From Papaver somniferum (taxonomy: Eukaryota > Streptophyta > Magnoliopsida > Ranunculales > Papaveraceae): 64,000 nt of DNA. The DNA lies in the NCBI RefSeq assembly GCF_003573695.1, contig NC_039358.1, positions 99,324,117 to 99,388,116 of the forward strand. The letters are read 5' to 3'. Positions 31,351 through 42,516 of this stretch are shown here, piece by piece. Both the position numbers and the translations under genes were made by a program. Below the pieces are notes generated by a model that was not told the DNA's origin, did no database searches, and saw nothing but the letters and a program-made list of their open reading frames with translations. Numbering within the stretch: the stretch's first letter is position 1; every line of letters starts with the position of its first letter.

Positions 31351-33716
31351 ACGGCCGGTGACAATAATATCTGTTGTATTTTATGGAAAGCTTCTTGTTG
31401 AACAGTTGTCCAGGTGAAGCTTGCTCCTTTTTTCAGCAGAGGTGTGAACGAAGCAATAAGCTGAGCTAATCCAGGAATGAAGCGTCGAATATAATTTACC
31501 TTTCCCATAAGGCTCTGTAGTTCCTTCACGGTTCGTGGAGGAGGCATGGTGGTAATAGCTTTTTCCTTGTCCGGATCAACTTTGATCCCTTCAGCCGTGA
31601 CCAGGAATCCTAAGAATTTTTCGGAAGAAACTCTGAATGCGCACTTTAAAGGATTCATTTTTAATTTGTATTCTCTGCATCTTTCGAACACCTGTCTTAG
31701 AACTTCGAGATGAGATGCTCGAGTCTTCGATTTTACCACCACATCATCAACATAGTCTTCTACTTGCTTGTGCATCATGTCGTGGAATATGGAAGTCATG
31801 GCTCGTTGATAGGTGGCACCAGCATTCTTTAATCCAAAGGGCATCACAATGTAGTGAAAATTCCCAATGGGAGTACGGAACGCAGTCTTGTTGGCGTCAT
31901 GTTCATACATCTTGATCTGGTTGTACCCACTGTAGCCATCCATGAATGAGAACATAGTGTGACCACTGGTTGCATCGACGAGCATGTCAATGTTGGGTAG
32001 AGGAAAATCATACTTTGGACAACATTTATTCAAGTTCCTGAAGTCGACACAACACCTGATTTGACCATTTTTCTTCTTAACAGGTACCACATTTTCTAGC
32101 CACGTTGGATGAAGAATAGGCTTGATGAACCCTGTTGCCAACAGTTTCTGGATTTCGACCTTGATTTGCTCCTCGACTTCGTGTCTAAATTGTCTTGGCG
32201 GTTGTTTGGCAGCTTTGGAACCAGGGGCGATGTGAAGATGATGGGTGACGAGTTTGTCATCCAGTCCCGGCATTTCTTCGTACGTCCAGGCGAAGACATC
32301 TTGATATTCTTTCAATAATTTTACCAGCTCGGTCCGCTCCTCTGGTGACAGCGCTGAACTGATCAGGATTGGCCTTGGATCGTCTTCAGTCCCAATGTTG
32401 ATTGTTTCAAGATCGTCAATGGTAGAGTCAGTGTCGTCATGTAGTTTTCGTGGGGCATCTTGGACTTCTTCTTCAAGTGATAGCTCACTCTGACACGATT
32501 CTTCATGGTGGGGAGACTTTTCATCGTTCTCCCCGATAAATTGCTAATCTTTCCGTCGGCGATAAATGACTCTCCCTTCTACGTCTCGATCAGTTGTGAA
32601 GTTCGTCCCTGAAGTTGAGACTTGATCATTATGGTGTTTAGTCGGTGTAGTAGGTGACTTGATCATTTTAGCAGCTGAGGATGACATATCGTTATCAGCC
32701 TCCTCGATAGTCTTCCATCTTGGAAGTGGAGTACTGCGAATCCTGCTTGGAGGTTCCGGGACGCCTTTTTGAGATTCAAGGAACTCAGTATCATAGACGG
32801 GAGCATAAGGAGATGATGAAGCCGGAATGCGAACAATCTTGTTGTCGAGTAGGGCCTTCATGCATTGATGGTATGTTGAAGGAACCACCTTGTTATCATG
32901 GAGCCATGGGAGTCCCAGTATTATATGGTAGTCAGGTTCTTGCTCGATCATATGAAAAATTACTTTCGATCGAATCGGCCCCACCCTCAAATCTATGTAT
33001 GCATATCCATATGTATGGCTTTGACTTCCTTCAAATCCTGTCATCAGGATAGGATAGTGAACGATTTTACCTTGTGGGAATCTGGCCATCCTGAGAGTCT
33101 TCATAGTGACAATGTTGGTGGAAGCACCGGTGTCAACAAGAGCTTTTCTAAATTCGGTGCCTTTGATGAAACCAGTGGCATACAATGCTCGGTTGTGTCT
33201 TTCATCCGTCATGCGATCTTCTTCTCCAAAAGAGATGTTGTCGATCGAATGCCCAGGCACTAGGGAGACTTCTTCAACTGATGGTGTTGGTGGCGTTATT
33301 TGCACGCTGGATGATATCTGGTTGAGTGCTGAAAATGTGTTTGTGCGCTGATTCCTGGAGAAGTGCAGGAGTTCACATATATTTTCAATCAAATGTGTGA
33401 CCTCTTGTTCCACCGGCTTCTCGTATGTGGTGAAGCTGTTGATTTGGAGGTCAGATGACGCTTCAGTCCCCGGTGTTGAGGCTTCTGGAGCGGAGATACC
33501 GCCTAGCTCGGATGTTAATCTGATGAGAAAGTCGAGGATGTGGTTTATCGTCTCCTTCATCAGGTCCATGTTCCTGGTATGGACCTCTAGGATTTGAGCC
33601 AACTCTGCCAAAGTCGGGATCCCTCTGCCTTCCACGCCGCCAGGTGTAACATAAGGAATGTTGCCATTTGAAATATTCTGATCTGAATTAGTTGAATTAG
33701 TCCTAAGACCAACCAT
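31320..33716 (-). pseudogene. V leader-protease-RT frame with one internal TAG
   Basis: A single frame from ATG 33716 to 31320, interrupted only by TAG at 32546-32544 (after codon 390). Protease: DTGAS at residues 195-199 and IILGLPWL at 265-272. RT, numbered from 32315: first catalytic Asp D126 (FMDGYSGYNQI), MPFGLKNAGATYQ at 158-170, YVDD at 188-191. RT copies the RNA genome; protease cuts the polyprotein. The sequence before the protease is only about 190 residues and lacks a recognisable capsid domain or CCHC knuckle. The lone TAG could be a simple nonsense mutation or, less likely, a readthrough site. The frame ends with a frameshift into RNase H. Confidence 0.85.
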
Positions 33717-33751
33717 CTTGTGAGATTGTTATATTACAACCGAGAAATTAA

Positions 33752-33770
33752 TCTCCCAATGTGGTCGCCA
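33752..33770 (-). other. V primer-binding site
   Basis: TGGCGACCACATTGGGAGA on the minus strand, three bases after the 5' LTR end. It differs by one base from T1's. Only about 35 bp separate it from the first ATG. Confidence 0.8.
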
Positions 33771-33773
33771 ATC

Positions 33774-36700
33774 TGTAGATGGGGAAAAACGATTTGCTGG
33801 TTTTTTAAGGAATTGAGAAGACGACCATACGGAGGAGACTCCTCGAACCGAGCGAAATGTTAAACCTCACACAGAAGCACCGCTGCAAAGAGGGTGCTTT
33901 AGATTCGAGAGATCACTTTGTAGTACTCCAGCCTAAATCAAGACAATGACCGTTCCAGAGTAAATTCGGTCACAAGAGAAGATGGGTTGATCTGTAGGAG
34001 GGAAGCTGAGAAATGTGTGGAATCAATGGTAATCAAAGATTGTGGGTGTGTGAATTCTGAATACGATAAGCTCTGAGTGATTGAAATTGCTCAGTTGAGA
34101 GTAGTTTCTCAATTGATGAGTTGATGATCTCGTGTTGTCAGTTTGACGTGAGATTGATGATACTAATGATGCCCATTCAATCATGATTCAGAGACTTATT
34201 TATATTGCTGGAATTTTAGACACCATGAATCCATGAAGTGTGACAGTTGATGGAATCAAGGAGTGGGGAAGTGGATATCGTGTTTGAAACCAGTTGCTCA
34301 ACGTGTGGAGACTTGGTCGATTTTCCACCCACTACCTCGTGAATTCCTTCAACTGATTGCACCACTTGCTCACATTCCATCGTGTGTTTGAACACACGTG
34401 CCATAGACCGCCAGACCAAAACCCTAAGTGATATCCCCCCAAGTGACACGATTGACGTCTCGTGGTTTGTTTGTCAATTGATGACTTCGTGGTTTGATGG
34501 GACGATGAGTCCATGTAGTTGCTGAGTTGAACATGATGTTCTGAAACTCATGAATTGAACATGTCATGAGACAGAGGTATAGTTCTTACGATGAAGTGAG
34601 CAAGTATCGCTCATTCGATGGATCATTGAATATTGATTGTTGAACCAATATTCCTTGGTTTGAGAAAATATTTATCATCTGAGCAAGTGTTGCTCATGTG
34701 ATGAATTGTTGAATATTTGATCGTCTGAGCATGTATTGCTCATATGATGGACTATTGGCAGCGTACCCAAAATATTAATTAGAATACTGGTCGTTGAACC
34801 GAGCATAATTAATAAAATTAATGACCATGAGGCCGTCGTAAAATTATTAAGGTTGGAATCTGGAACGATGATCCTTGGATTCAGAAACCCTAATTTGATC
34901 AATTGATGATCAATTCATGGTTCGTCAGAAGTTTAACCATGGGACGAAGGAGGGAGCGACTACATGGGACCGTGGATCAACCATGTAGTGTCCATATGCT
35001 CACGTGAGCAAATACGAAGAACTCCTGAATAGTTGACGATTTTTTGGTGGAAGAATGATCAAATGTTGGCTTAATCATTTATTCAAAATACTCGTCTGAG
35101 TTTTAGGTGAGAAAACCTAATTAATTATGATGAGGCGAGGGACCGACCATGGAGTCATGAAACCGGACCTGGGTTGTCACGTGACCGCCTGACGATCACT
35201 TCATGAAAATCCAAAGTGTTTGGAAGATTTTTAGACTTAATACGAGCAATTGTGCAAATTAGGTCAAAACTGTGAAAATTGATGGGACCGGCTTCCGTGA
35301 GCCAAAGAGCCAATCTTAGTCGGTCAAGATAGCGTGCTCGTGTCCCCAAGGCGTCCGTGTCTCAGTCCTGAGAATTTTGATATTTTCTGGCGTGCAATTG
35401 AGCATCCATTCGAGAAAATATGCCAAAATTAGGGTTTCGACGAAACCGAGGAAAACACCATGAGATGATGAAAAATAATTATAAAATAAGTAATGAGGAG
35501 GCGTGGGACCTCTGTGGTCAAGGAATGGTCAGCCGGTCATGACCACGGTCCCGTGGTGCCTTTTCCTTAATTTTATAATATTTTGATGATTTTATGAAAA
35601 ATTCATCAATTTTGAGAAATTTGATGAATTTAGGGAGTTTCCATGAATTGAAGGAGTTTTCATGAGTTCAGGAAAACAAAAAATATTAAAATAATAAAAA
35701 CAAGGGTGTGTGGGACCTTGGAGGCATGGTCGGCCGGCTATGGACTGGTCCCACGAGTTTTCATAATTTTTTAATATTTTTTAGGTATTTTTGATGATTT
35801 GAGGGAATTTTTCCTAATTTGAGAGAAATACCATGAAATCAAGGAATTTGATGAATTCAAGGAAAACTAATAATAAAATAATAAAACAAAGGGGCGTGTG
35901 GGACCAGCTAGGGCATGGCCGGCCGACCAAGGCCTGGTCCCACAAGTTTTCATAATTTATTTTATTTTGTTATTATTTAATGATTTGTGCAAAATATCAT
36001 GAAATCAAGGAGTTTTTCATGAAATTAAAGAAATAATAATAATAATAATAAAATAATAAGAAACCGTGAGGTGTGGGGCCGGTTGGGACCAAGGCATGGC
36101 CGGTTGGCCAATGGTCACGCCCCACACTCCTTTTCTTAATTTTATATTATTTTTTATAGATTTATGGAAGTACCATGAAACCGAGGAGTTTCCTCGAGAC
36201 GAAGGAGATTTGATAAAATGAGAGAATTTTCATCAAATCATGGAAAATAATAAAAATGCATTAAAAATATAAAACTGGCGTGGGATTGACCACGACACGG
36301 TCGGTCGGTCGTGTGTCCGTGCTCCCAGCACCCTGGTCAATATTTTTAATTATTTATTATTTTCTTCTCTATTTTGCATAGGCTCATCGTTTCGTTGTAT
36401 TTTTGAAATACTCGTTCGTGTGGTGACCGTTAGCGTATCGTCGTTGAATACACCTTCACCATTTGAATCGGGGGTTACTTAGAGGTAGCTCAGACGCCCG
36501 GTTGTTGATTATTTATTACTAGTTGTGGAATTTGGTAGAGAATAATTCACAAAACTGAGCAATAAGATGTTTATTATTAATTCGTAAGATCAGCTGAGGA
36601 TTCGACTACGAATTCGGAATAATAAAGTGAGCATTACCATTCCATGGGATCGTAGATCCGACCATAGAATTGGAGTAATTAAGATTTATCTATTACCATT

Positions 36701-37275
36701 TATGAGACCAGTTATGGATTCGATCATGAAATCGGAGTAATGAGATAATATAGTTATTGCTATTCTGTGAGATCAAGTTGTGGATTCGATCATAGAATCA
36801 GAACAATTGTTATTGCCATTCCATGGGACCAGTCGTGGATTCGACCATGGAATAGGAGAAACTGTAATTAGGAATAATTAACTTTGTGGCTCTATACTAG
36901 CAGAGCAAGCTGTCTAGGAGCATTAATTATCACGATACGAGCTTGTCAGTAAGTCATATCCTTTATATACTCAGGGTAAACTTGTTGTTTGTTCCTGAAG
37001 ACGTTATCGCTCTATACTAGCAGAGCAAGCTGTCTAGGAGCCGTCCATCTCGTGATACTATGTGGAAATAATCACCGAAAGTATTCAGTATTCATGAGAT
37101 ATGTCGTTGTCCAGTCGTGAGACTACATATCTACATGTACTCTGAGAGAAAGTACTCTCCGTTGAGAATTCGATGAGAGACCCGTGACTCGATACTCACG
37201 CCTGATTGCTGAATCAGAGCTTCGTATAATTATGAGTTTACGATTTTAGCCTTTGTCGAAAATCTACCATCTACA
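33774..37275 (-). repeat. V 5' LTR (3502 bp, complete)
   Basis: TGTAGATGG at 33774 and CCATCTACA at 37267-37275 form a perfect 9-bp terminal inverted repeat. Minus-strand TATA at 34197-34204. It contains TTTTGGTCTGGCGG, also seen in T1's LTR (GTATTGGTCTGGCGG). ORFs inside are not genes. Confidence 0.9.
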
Positions 37276-37624
37276 AGTATGTTATGTATTGATACTACAT
37301 ATCAAAAAATTGTTATGTATTGATACTACATGTTACTACTAGTACTAGTTACTACTAGTATAGTATACTAGTAGTACTAGTTACTACTAGTATATATAGT
37401 AAGTACTAGTATATGGTATACTACTAGTACTAGTTACTACTAGTATAGTAAAGTAGTTACCTAATTTACTAGTAATAAATTAGTAAGATATTTTTGTTAC
37501 TACTAGTATAGTACATATTAATATGTAGTATCACCGTATTGATATTACTAGTATGTAGTAACATACTACTAGTAACATTTACATGTGTTGATACTAATTA
37601 GACCTGAAAGGGTGTTTTAGGTAT
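37276..37624. repeat. AT-rich satellite inside W (right of V)
   Basis: Continuation of the satellite. Its first 110 or so bases repeat the last 110 before V (about 21645-21755), both with GTATGTTATGTATTGATACT and TACATGTTACTACTAGTAC. Confidence 0.8.
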
Positions 37625-37757
37625 TTAGAAAATACACTTTATAATCTCCACAAATTTTGTGGACTAGAGAGTAAATAATCTAGTCCAAAAACTTTTTTCA
37701 CGGGTGGACTAGCCATTAACTGGGTCATGAAAAATTAGACTAAACAATAATTCCTAC
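37625..37757. repeat. W right terminal inverted repeat
   Basis: Imperfect reverse complement of 20955-21065. The outermost 40 bases match best (TGGACTAGCCATTAA, then CTGGGTC, then GACTAAACAA). Confidence 0.65.
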
Positions 37758-37766
37758 TAACTAGAA
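37758..37766. repeat. W target-site duplication, right
   Basis: TAACTAGAA, followed by TTGATATTTAATC, which resumes Z unit 1. Confidence 0.8.
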
Positions 37767-40757
37767 TTGATATTTAATCTCAACTTTTATCAAAAGTCCT
37801 AGGATACCTTGATTGCAAGAATATCCCGCTAATTTCCTCTTGTCATCAACAAACACATTAAAAGATGCTAATGTGAATTCTTCCTAGAAAGCAACCTAAA
37901 GTGTAAAAGCACAATTAAGTTTAACTCCCTAAGAGCACTAAGTTCTATGAAATAAGACTAATCAATGCAAACGAACGTGTAAAAGCACTAATCCGTTTTA
38001 ACAAAGGTTATGATCCACTTCTGACTACTAGGATGTATCACTACAAGCAATACTCACAATTATGCTACTTGCAATCAGAAATTATCACTTTTGCGTATAA
38101 TAACCCTAATCTAGCAATAGAGATGAAAACTAATTCAACCGATTCGCGACTCGACTAAACATGTATTCAAATCATATAACAATATTAAAAGTGAATCATA
38201 AGCAACAAAGTATGGAGACAAAACTAATTCATTGCATAAATATCACGGTTGGGATTACAACTTATTCCTTAACCAAAAGAGAATTATCTAATCATATCAA
38301 TGCAGTTCATAAACAAGAAGAAGTAATAAAACTATCATGTTCAAACCCTAGGCAAAAATAGAAGAGAAGATAAGATCCCCTAGAATAGAGAAAGAGGTCC
38401 CTTTTATATCTTTTCTCTTGGTCGACCAATTTCCAAGTCTCGGCCAAAGCTTAACCAAAACGTAGGCTAGCTGTAGTTTCTGCTTAAAAAGCCCAAAACT
38501 ATGAGCCCTTCAGGTCCATTACTATGCCTATCAGTTTCACAAAACTGACAAGCCAATTGAGCTCCACCACTCATCCCATTTCTACAGCTTCACCATTAGA
38601 CCACTGTATAACTACCAGTGTCTGCAGTCCTTCTCTTGCATTGTTTTCCTAGCTCGACTGCAGACTCAGGCATCTCACAACCCTGCACCGTTCACAATCA
38701 TTTATACATTCATCCATTCAGACCTCTCATGCACAATTCTGTTCATACTGCAACATCTGTAGCTTTCAACCAACACAACCGGCTCAAATCATTGCACCTC
38801 CAACTCTTGTATTAGCTCTGCAGCTCCAACTGCCACAAGCCTGCTTTAGTTCCACTGCAGCTTCAACAATAAATTCCTGCGAATGCAATAATATGCACAC
38901 AACCATTCAATTCATGCCTGAAATTTCACCTACACACGACACCTCATCTGAAATTTCGAATACCACCAGTTCTATTTCCAATTCATAAAGCAGCAGCTCG
39001 TTCCCTTTTCTTTCTTATCTCAGATCAACTGCATCAGTTAAAACCTCACAGCTCCATGACCTTTTGCATCTTTACAAGCACTAGTTAGCTTGCAGACCTT
39101 CATATACTTGCCATAATTCAGCCACACTTCCTTGTAACTCATACATACTCCAGTACTTCAGCCTCGTTGCTGTCACTTTCTCCGCTGAGTATTTCCTGCC
39201 ACTCTAAACACCCACCAGACAGCCTGCAATGCCTCAACTGTATCATTGCTTCTATGCATATCACCACCAGTTCGGTTGATTACTCACACATCGTGCACCA
39301 GTCACCGCACCACCTTAGATTGCATCAAAATCATTACAACCAATGGCAATATCCTGCTTTAACTTTATTCTGCAGCTTCAAATCCCTGTAACTCATTCTG
39401 CAACAACATTCTGATGCTTACAAGTACACACCCTTGTCAACTGTATCTGAACTGCAGTATCACTAACAACTCCACATTGAGCTCAAACCTGTCCTAGACA
39501 TACATCTAACACTTCAGCTCAAGCCTTCACATAAATCATCACAAGCTCTCAGTAGCAACACAAGAATCAAGCCAATACTGCATCCATTATATCTTGCAAG
39601 CCTATAGCTGTTGCATTTCATTGCTTAACGCTCCAATTAACTTCTTGCAGCTGCAAAACCACCTCACTACCATTTGCATTCCCTGCAGTTCACCTGCAAT
39701 TTGAGCAGCATCACAGTTCCCTGCAGGTTCAATTCTTTGCATCTTATACTCGCCTATAGTTTCAGCTGACTAAACACCCTTGCACTCATCACCAATTGCC
39801 TCGAGCCATGACTAGATGAGAAGCAGCACCAACGTCTGCTTCACTGCATCAATATCTCAATAGATTCACCAGCTGCAATTCCAGTTTTCGATTCCTTGTA
39901 ATTCTAGCTGTAAACCAACACATTGCATCACCAGACCCAACACCTGCAACTGCTGTAGTTTCTCGCAAGCACAACAATATCCTGCGGCTTCATTTCCTGC
40001 AATTGTCTGCACCTGTTCATCACTATTACTGCAACTTCGTTCATCCTCAACATTCATCTATAACAGCCTCAGCTTCAATCTGCAGCATCAGTCGACTCAA
40101 TTTCATTGCGGCATCACCTGCAATGCATTCCACTCATCCTTTGAAGCTTCTTTGAACAAGCACATTTGTAGCTGCACCTCATACCTGCAATTCAGTTCAT
40201 TGCAGTGCCAAACCAAGACCAACTGCCATTCATCTCCATAACCAGTTGTAACATGAATGTCTTTTCTAACTTCTCAACATCCTCATTCTTGCCTTCTGAT
40301 TCCACCAATTTCAGTTGCATTGCGACCACTCTACCTAGTTATTGCATAACCACCAGGAGACCTCGATTATCAGCACCAGAACCCCTCTTCTACAGCTGCA
40401 ATATCACACACTCTTACATCCAACACCTGCACAAGCCTAGACCAATACAGATTCGACACCTGCATCGCAGTGCCATTGCACCCATCCTAATTCAAGCCTA
40501 CATACCCATAAATTTCAACCACTGCATCTCCCTGTAAATCTGTGCGTGCATTACATTCACATTCTTCTGTAGCTTTCATCTACTTGTTGTTCCAGTTCAA
40601 ACCACAACCCATTTTCTCTTCAATTGAATTCTTCATTTGCAAATCTCAGTTGCAGCTCAACATCTTCTTCTCAGATTCTTCCACCTAACTTACTCCAGCA
40701 ACTCATGAATATCACCTCTATTACAAACCCCCAATTCAAAAGCAGCAACAGAATATG

Positions 40758-42516
40758 TTCTCTTCTATTTTTGTTCTAGGGTTTGTGAAAATGATAGATT
40801 TATTTCTTCTTTGGATGAAACCATGAACATGAACTAGATTATTATTATTGGTTATGGAAAAATTGAATTTCACATAATATGCTTTTTGATATGATAAATT
40901 AGTTTTGTCTCCATGCTTTATCATTTATGATTCACTATTGATATTGTCTTATGATTTGAATACTTGTTTGATCGAGTCTAGAATCGATTGAGTTTGTTTT
41001 CATCTCTATTGCTAGATTAGAGTTTATTATACGCAAAAGTGATAAATTTCTGATTGCAAGTAGCATATTGTGAATATTGCTTGTAGTGATACATCCTAGT
41101 AGTCACATGTGAGTCATAACCTTTGTTAAATCGGATTAGTGCTTTTACACGTTTGATTGCTTTGATTGGCATGATTTCATAAAACATAATGCATCTAGGG
41201 AATTAAACTTGATTAGTGCTTTTACACGTTAGGTTGTTCTCTTAGGTAGAATTCATATGCGCATCTTTTAATGTGTTTGTTGATGATAAGAGAAAATTAG
41301 CAGGATATTCTTGCGATCAAGGTATCCTAGGGCCTTTGATAAAAGTTGAGATTAAAATATCAATTCTAGTTATTGTGTAGAAAACATGTTTGTGAATGAA
41401 GATGAAATCCGTTACCAATACTTTCTCATCCTTGATTTGATTTGTTTACCTTTATTGTTTGCTTTTATTTAGTTTATTATATAAAAATCAGAAAACCCCC
41501 TATTGTTATATTTAAGAAACCGAAGCATATTGACAACCTAAGTCCTCTCTGTGGGAACGATCCTTTCTTTCCCTTGCAATATTATATATTTTGAGTAGTC
41601 AAAAAGTGTAATTATTTTTGACGCCAACGGCGCCAAAATTTGATCGCTGTCGTATGCGTCAAAAATAAATTACACTTTCTCACAACTCAAAATAAATAAT
41701 ATATCAAGGGTAAGAAAGGATCGTTCCCACAGAGAGGATCTAGGTTGTCTAGTTGTTTCGGTTTCCTATATAAACAAGGGGGATTTCTGATTTTTATGTA
41801 AAGGAAAATAAACTAAAAGCAAATAATGAAATAAACAAGCAAATCAATAAGATGAAGATATTGGTCAAGGATTAGTTTTCATTCACAAATATGAATTTGT
41901 AACAATAACTAGAATTGATATTTAATCTCAATTTTTATCAAAAGTCCTAAGATACCTTGATCGCAAAAATATCCCGCTAATTTCCTCTTGTCATCAACAA
42001 ACACATTAAAAGATGCGAATGTGAATTCTTCCTAGAAAGCAACCTAAAGTGTAAAAGCACAATTAAGTTTAACTCCCTAAGAGCACTAAGTTCTATGAAA
42101 TAAGACTAATCAATGCAAAAGAACGTGTAAAAGAACTAATCCGTTTTAACAAAGGTTATGATCCACTTGTGACTACTAGGATGTATCACTACAAGCAATA
42201 CTCACAATTATGCTACTTGCAATTAGGAATTATCACTTTTGCGTATAATAACCCTAATCTAGCAATAGAGATGAAAACTGATTCAACCGATTCGCGACTC
42301 GACTAAACATGTATTCAAATCATATAACAATATTAAAAGTGAATCATAAGCAACAAAGTATGGAGACAAAACTAATTCATTGCATAAATATCATGGTTTG
42401 GATTCCAACTTATTCCTTAACCAAAAGAGAATTATCTAATCATATCAATGGAGTTCATAAACAAGAAGAAACAATAAAACTATCATGTTCAAACCCCAGG
42501 CCAAAATAGAAGAGAA
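40758..42516. repeat. Z junction 1: long inverted repeat with 16-nt spacer
   Basis: Arm 40758-41624 and arm 41641-42516 are inverted copies of LTR R-U5 (roughly 80% alike by eye) around CAACGGCGCCAAAATT (41625-41640). The minus-strand TATA at 42549-42556 points into the hairpin. Confidence 0.8.

Larger units (their letters stand above)
21762..37275 (-). mobile_element. V: Tat-like Ty3/gypsy retrotransposon with antisense accessory genes
   Basis: About 15.5 kb on the minus strand: 5' LTR 33774-37275, PBS 33752-33770, leader/protease/RT frame, RNase H, second RNase H, integrase, antisense gene region, PPT 25219-25229, 3' LTR 21762-25218. The order protease-RT-RNaseH-RNaseH-integrase without chromodomain fits the Tat lineage. 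The LTRs are closely similar apart from small indels (for example about 27 bp missing near 23640), so insertion is fairly recent. The coding region has at least one stop and several frameshifts. Confidence 0.88.
20955..37757. mobile_element. W: Mutator-like TIR element (non-autonomous), interrupted by V
   Basis: Flanked by a 9-bp direct duplication (20946-20954 and 37758-37766). Sibling Z units (for example near 41910) show the unoccupied site with a single copy. The ends are inverted: TTGTTTAGTC, GACCCAG and TTAATGGCTAGTCCA appear in the same order from the left end and, reverse-complemented, from the right end. Apart from V, it holds only an AT-rich satellite and no transposase. The 9-bp duplication and G-initial ends suggest the Mutator superfamily; this is inference. 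Confidence 0.75.
20681..41640 (-). repeat. Z unit 1 (4148 bp without the W insertion and one duplication copy)
   Basis: Left arm 20681-20954 plus 37767 to about 38356, TATA on the minus strand at 38401-38408, U3 body to about 40757, inverted arm 40758-41624 and PBS spacer 41625-41640. It has more substitutions relative to units 2-4 than those have among themselves, so it is an older terminal copy. It hosts W, V and W's satellite. Confidence 0.8.
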
